Below, in pieces: positions 4,733-8,008 of a DNA stretch of 8,008 bases (within the stretch, counting starts at the first letter, position 1; every line of letters begins with the position of its first letter). The notes beneath the pieces were generated by a model. It saw only the letters and a program-made list of their open reading frames with translations, was not told where the DNA came from and did no database searches. Location: the NCBI GenBank assembly GCA_020630355.1, contig JAHDBO010000086.1, positions 1-8,008 of the forward strand, written 5' to 3'. The stretch comes from Saprospiraceae bacterium (GTDB lineage Bacteria > Bacteroidota > Bacteroidia > Chitinophagales > Saprospiraceae). The translations under genes were made by a program, and so were the position numbers.

Positions 4733-5590
4733 ATGATGAAACATATTTTATTGCCAACCGACTTCTCCGAAAATGCCAAGAATGCCTACCGTTTTGCGAC
4801 GGCACTTGCCAAGAAATTTGATGCGAAACTTTCGGTGATACACATCTACAACCCTGGCCCAGAGGTGGCGACATTTGATGGGCTTTCTATGCAGGCGGTG
4901 ACGTATACGAAAGGTATGGTAGAATCGCTCAAACGAAAACTGAACACTTTTGTCAACCTTGCTCCCAGTAATGAAAAAGAAGCCTTTGTACCTGCAAGCA
5001 ATCTAGAAACTGCGGTACTAGAGGGGATTGTGGTGACGACGGTTTCCTATTATGTCGAAAACGAAGGTGTGGACATGGTTGTTATGGGAACAAAAGGGGA
5101 GAGTGACTGGTCCAGCAAACTATTCGGTAGCATCACCGCCAATGTGATTAACAATGTGTCCTGTCCTGTCTTGGCAGTACCGAAAGAAGCACAAATTACA
5201 GCAATTAAGGAGATTTGTTATGCGACTTCTTTAAAGGCGAATGATAAAAATAAGGTAGATAAATTATCTCAGTACAGTAAGTCTTTAGGGAGCACTTTGA
5301 AAGTGGTTTATGTTGATGACCGTATGTCCAATGCAGGGGATTTTAGAGATGAGGATTTTAATAGAGCATATTTTTATAAGAATATTGGCTCCAGCGAAAT
5401 ACCATTTGAAGTGGTTTGGTCGGCAGATATCAACAAAGGGATTCGAGCTTATTTCAAAGAAAACGATATTGACGTCATGGCATTGACACGTTCTAAGTTT
5501 GGCTTTTGGCGCCGTCTTTTCAATCAGAGTATCACCCAAGAATTGATGAAGGATGTACCTTTTCCTTTATTGATTCTGCATGATGATTAA
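4733..5590 (+). CDS. Tandem-domain universal stress protein (Usp3)
   Basis: Protein of 285 residues with two Usp domains, about 1-151 and 156-285. Domain 1 begins MKHILLPTDFSENA and has an intact nucleotide loop G-x2-G-x9-G-S (Gly119, Gly122, Gly132, Ser133), then the strand CPVLAVP. Domain 2 keeps the fold (EICYATSLKAN, DIDVMALTRSK, FPLLILHDD) but has lost the glycines, so only the N-terminal site should bind ATP, the reverse of Usp1. Two ATG codons in a row (4733 and 4736) make the start uncertain by one residue. The frame ends in TAA at 5588-5590, overlapping by 4 bases the stop of the convergent response-regulator gene, so there is no room for a conventional terminator. Confidence 0.93.
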   Translation: MMKHILLPTDFSENAKNAYRFATALAKKFDAKLSVIHIYNPGPEVATFDGLSMQAVTYTKGMVESLKRKLNTFVNLAPSNEKEAFVPASNLETAVLEGIVVTTVSYYVENEGVDMVVMGTKGESDWSSKLFGSITANVINNVSCPVLAVPKEAQITAIKEICYATSLKANDKNKVDKLSQYSKSLGSTLKVVYVDDRMSNAGDFRDEDFNRAYFYKNIGSSEIPFEVVWSADINKGIRAYFKENDIDVMALTRSKFGFWRRLFNQSITQELMKDVPFPLLILHDD

Positions 5591-6642
5591 CTCGGAAGAT
5601 TGACAAGTTTTGAAAAATTGAGGATGGTGATTTTACCGTTGTTGATGTCAATCAAATCCTCGTTTTTCAAATCGGTCAGGGTGCGGATGACGGTTTCTTT
5701 TGCGGTGCCAACCATATTGGCAAGGTCATCCCTTAGGATGCTGAAACTTTCATCTTCGTCCGATTTGTCGAGTTTGTCATACAATAACAACAAAGCTTCA
5801 GCGACTCGCTTTCGGACGGAATCATAAGCCAGTTGGAGTAATCTTTCTTCGTTTTCAGTGACGTTGTCGGCCAGCATTTTGATAAACTGATTGGCAACGT
5901 CCCTATTTGCATAAATCAATTGCATAAAATCATCCTTTGGGATGATACTCAACTCGACCGATTCCATTGCGATAGCCGACTCGCTATACCTTGAGGCTTG
6001 CAGCAGAGGGACATACCCAACAAAAGCTCCTTGAACCAAGATGTCAATGATATATTCCTTGCCATCGTCATTGGTTTTGAAGAGTTTTATTTTCCCTTTT
6101 TTTATAAAAAAAAGATGCTTTGCAAATTCGCCTTCCTCAAATATGTAATCTTTTTTTCGATATGTTTTGACCGCTCTATTTTCTGCTAGTGTTGCCAGTG
6201 CTTCTTGCCCCTTTGCTTCATTGATGAAAGCAGAGAGCCCTTGCTCCGTTTTATCAAATGCCGTTTGGAGTTTCTGGCTTTTTTTTAGCCGCATCTCTAT
6301 AGCGTCCAGCAATTCCACATCATCAAAAGGTTTGGTGATGTAATCATCCGCACCGAGATTCATGCCTTTTCTCAAATCCGATTTTTCCGCCTTAGCGGTC
6401 AAGAAAATAAAGGGAATAGAGGCAGTTTGCGGTTTGCGCTCCAATATTCTAATGACGCCAAATCCATCCAATTCAGGCATCATGACATCACACAAGATTA
6501 AATCTGGTGAACAGCTTAATGCTTGTTGGACTCCGATTTTACCGTTCTCGGCTGCCACGACGTCATAGCCAGATAGTTCTAGGATTTCTTGAAGATTATC
6601 TCTTACCTCAAAATTGTCCTCTATGATTAAAATCTTAGTCAT
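5587..6642 (-). CDS. Response regulator: receiver domain fused to Crp/Fnr-type transcription factor
   Basis: Cytosolic regulator of 351 residues. Receiver domain 1-122 with the full active site: acidic pair Glu8/Asp9, phospho-acceptor Asp52 (LILCDVMMP), Thr82 and Lys104 (TKPFD). A helical linker (123-148) leads to a cyclic-nucleotide-fold beta-roll (about 149-245), a dimerisation helix (about 246-275) and a winged HTH (about 276-345). The beta-roll lacks the cAMP-binding Glu and Arg: VGYVPLL (208-214) replaces the 'FGE' loop, and Glu221 stands at the Arg position, so control by phosphorylation is more likely than by cAMP. There are no Fnr-type N-terminal Fe-S cysteines. The recognition helix KETVIR (315-320) keeps Glu and Arg at the Crp positions that read GA in TGA half-sites. 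The ATG overlaps the kinase stop by 8 bases, so translation is coupled and the two are cognate. Confidence 0.93.
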   Translation of the reverse strand: MTKILIIEDNFEVRDNLQEILELSGYDVVAAENGKIGVQQALSCSPDLILCDVMMPELDGFGVIRILERKPQTASIPFIFLTAKAEKSDLRKGMNLGADDYITKPFDDVELLDAIEMRLKKSQKLQTAFDKTEQGLSAFINEAKGQEALATLAENRAVKTYRKKDYIFEEGEFAKHLFFIKKGKIKLFKTNDDGKEYIIDILVQGAFVGYVPLLQASRYSESAIAMESVELSIIPKDDFMQLIYANRDVANQFIKMLADNVTENEERLLQLAYDSVRKRVAEALLLLYDKLDKSDEDESFSILRDDLANMVGTAKETVIRTLTDLKNEDLIDINNGKITILNFSKLVNLPS

Positions 6643-7921
6643 TCGTACTCATGTTTTTTAGAGGGATATTGACTTTGAATGTAGTGCCTTTTCCTAGGGT
6701 AGAGCTAAAGCTGATGTCTCCGCCTAGTAACTCCACGTAGCGTTTGACAATGTTAAGTCCTAGACCAGTTCCTTGGATATTGGTTACATTGCCTGCCCTG
6801 AAAAATCGGTCGAACATAAAAGATTGGTCTTCCTCAGGTATGCCGATGCCTTCATCTTTGATGGCCAATTGTATAATAGCCTCTATTAATTTAATGCTAC
6901 AAGTAATTTTTTTTCCTTCAGGGGAGTACTTGATGGCGTTCGACATTAAGTTAAACAATATATTTTTTAGCACCCTTTTGTCGGAATAAATTTCTAGATT
7001 TTCTAGTTCCTTTTCTACAGCAATGACTTGACCATTTTTGAGTAGGCCTTGTATTTCATCAGAGACCTCGCTGCAAAGTTCTAGGAGGTCGAACATTTCC
7101 CAGTTGAGGTGGAATTTGCCTTCTTCCAGTTTGCTAAGAGAAAGAAAATCATTCAGGATACCAGTCAAGTTAGTGACAGCCGATTTAATACGTTTGACGT
7201 GTTTTTCTCTTCTGGCTTGTCCTTGGGTGTCTTCATATCGGGCAATGAGCGAAGCCGATGAAAGTATGGTGCTCAAAGGCGTCCTAAACTCGTGGGATGC
7301 CATGGATACAAAACGGGATTTTAGCTCGTTGAGCTGTATTTCTTTTTCTAGAGCGTGCCGTATTTCTTTTTCTGTTTCTCGGAGCGTGGCTTCTACATCT
7401 TTGCGTTGGTTGATTTCTTGCTCCAATCGCTTATTGGCAAGCATGAGTTTTTCGACAGCATTTGCTAAGTCTTGTGTCCTAGACTCCACCTTTTCTTCCA
7501 GCTCTTGATTGAGTGCCAGTATCTTGGCTTCTGCTTCTTTTTGTTCGGACAAATCATGGATGACGCCCGTATAAATCGTTCGATTTTCCAAGTGTGTCTC
7601 GCTCACACTTAATCGGAAGGGAAATAAATTGCCGTCTTTGCGCCGCCCCTTTACTTCACGTCCTATTCCTATAATTTTGGCTACTCTCGTCCTTTGATAG
7701 TTCTCTAGGTAGGTGTCATGCCGCTCATGATGCGGGCTGGCCATCAGCATTTTTATATTGTGACCAATCACTTCATGTGGTTGATACCCAAATAACTGTG
7801 CTGCGGAAGGGTTAATAGATTCTACTATTCCCCTTGTATCTATGGTGATAATACCATCAATGGCGTTATCAATAATCGCATTGAGTCTAGAAGCAATTTC
7901 TGAGAGGTTCTCGTATTTCAT
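6635..7921 (-). CDS. Soluble FixL-like PAS histidine kinase, candidate heme sensor
   Basis: Protein of 428 residues without membrane segments. PAS domain about 12-125, coiled coil about 125-200, dimerisation/phosphoacceptor domain with SHEFRTPL (His210), and catalytic domain with the N box NLMSNAIKYSPEG (Asn328), DEGIGIP (356-362), FDRFFRAG (370-377) and GTGLGLN (384-390). The PAS domain follows FixL closely: ERHDTYLENY has His68 in the place of the heme-ligating histidine of Bradyrhizobium FixL (H200), and IIGIGREV has Arg88 in the place of R220, with the same 20-residue spacing. FixL R206 corresponds to Asn74, and the pocket residues L236 and I238 to Leu104 and Val106. It should autophosphorylate at His210 and pass phosphate to Asp52 of the overlapping regulator. 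Heme binding is inferred: many PAS proteins share this motif without tested heme. The repeat at 7937 begins 16 bases upstream of the ATG. Confidence 0.92.
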   Translation of the reverse strand: MKYENLSEIASRLNAIIDNAIDGIITIDTRGIVESINPSAAQLFGYQPHEVIGHNIKMLMASPHHERHDTYLENYQRTRVAKIIGIGREVKGRRKDGNLFPFRLSVSETHLENRTIYTGVIHDLSEQKEAEAKILALNQELEEKVESRTQDLANAVEKLMLANKRLEQEINQRKDVEATLRETEKEIRHALEKEIQLNELKSRFVSMASHEFRTPLSTILSSASLIARYEDTQGQARREKHVKRIKSAVTNLTGILNDFLSLSKLEEGKFHLNWEMFDLLELCSEVSDEIQGLLKNGQVIAVEKELENLEIYSDKRVLKNILFNLMSNAIKYSPEGKKITCSIKLIEAIIQLAIKDEGIGIPEEDQSFMFDRFFRAGNVTNIQGTGLGLNIVKRYVELLGGDISFSSTLGKGTTFKVNIPLKNMSTND

Positions 7922-7925
7922 ACAG

Positions 7926-7933
7926 TAAATATA
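7926..7933 (-). promoter_or_regulatory. Possible -7 element for the kinase-regulator operon
   Basis: The minus strand reads TATATTTA, one mismatch from TAnnTTTG, only 4 bases from the ATG, so the transcript would be nearly leaderless. No TGA-N6-TCA dyad is centred 33 bp upstream; that position falls in the repeat. The true promoter may lie within or beyond the repeat, outside the window. Confidence 0.25.
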
Positions 7934-7936
7934 TCA

Positions 7937-8008
7937 AATAGATTTTATTCTAAAATCAGATATTAGTAATTAGTCTTTAGATATTAGATTGAAAATCATT
8001 CTTTTATA
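7937..8008 (+). repeat. Right-edge copy of the intergenic A/T-rich repeat
   Basis: Matches 4506-4577 at 71 of 72 bases and continues to the last base of the window. It shows the GATTTTA-TTC-TAAAATC palindrome (7941-7957) and two AGATATTAG 9-mers 21 bp apart (7958-7966, 7979-7987). Its last 37 bases are the exact reverse complement of 8-44. It occupies the upstream region of the kinase-regulator operon. Confidence 0.92.

Noticed and set aside
5587..6642. An Fnr-type oxygen-sensing Fe-S cluster in the regulator
   Set aside because: Only Cys44 and Cys51 are present, both in the receiver domain; the four-cysteine Fnr pattern is absent. Input must come through Asp52 or another ligand.
7038..7508. 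Long open frame on the plus strand opposite the kinase
   Set aside because: It is a serine-rich, low-complexity antisense shadow of the kinase with no recognisable domain and no promoter.
1..8008. A composite transposon bounded by the inverted repeats
   Set aside because: No transposase or integrase is encoded in the window, the left copy diverges after 44 bases, and the same repeat also lies in the middle.

Overview
The window looks like a chromosomal segment of a Bacteroidota bacterium. No start codon is preceded by a Shine-Dalgarno sequence; the upstream regions are A/T-rich instead. Several intergenic regions carry the TAnnTTTG -7 element typical of this phylum, and the protein families (tandem universal stress proteins, FixL-like PAS kinase, REC-Crp fusion) fit it. 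I cannot place the genus. The window begins and ends inside copies of the same A/T-rich repeat, in inverted orientation, so it may be a whole contig that broke at repeats.

Layout: 1-44 partial repeat; 79-396 (-) thioredoxin; 599-1162 (-) VIT1/CCC1-family metal transporter; 1174-1215 terminator; 1249-2181 (-) tandem universal stress protein (Usp1), divergent from 2332-2748 (+), a small protein related to the bacterial eRF1-domain-3-like family; a terminator at 2777-2816 that overlaps the end of the convergent gene 2793-3542 (-), which looks like a degenerate glutamyl-tRNA reductase without its catalytic cysteine; that gene is divergent from 3665-4507 (+), a second tandem Usp (Usp2); 4508-4732 intergenic with one full and one decayed repeat; 4733-5590 (+) a third tandem Usp (Usp3); then a convergent two-gene operon 7921 to 5587 (-): a soluble PAS histidine kinase followed by a response regulator fused to a Crp/Fnr DNA-binding module.

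How the parts may work together (inference): the kinase PAS domain carries the FixL heme-ligand pattern, with a histidine in an RHD context followed 20 residues later by the arginine of GIGR. Its translationally coupled partner joins a FixJ-like receiver directly to a FixK/Crp-like HTH, which would shorten the FixL-FixJ-FixK cascade to two proteins. The Crp/Fnr recognition helix keeps the E-T-V-x-R pattern that normally reads TGA/TCA half-sites. TGA-N6-TCA dyads occur in both divergent promoter regions, each centred exactly 33 bp from one -7 element and 55 bp from the other. A weaker dyad sits 33 bp from a -7 element ahead of Usp3. The candidate system is therefore an oxygen/redox-responsive regulon of three Usps, an eRF1-like protein and a GluTR-like pseudoenzyme, comparable in logic to the mycobacterial DosR regulon. 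The metal transporter and thioredoxin lie beside it but show no such sites.
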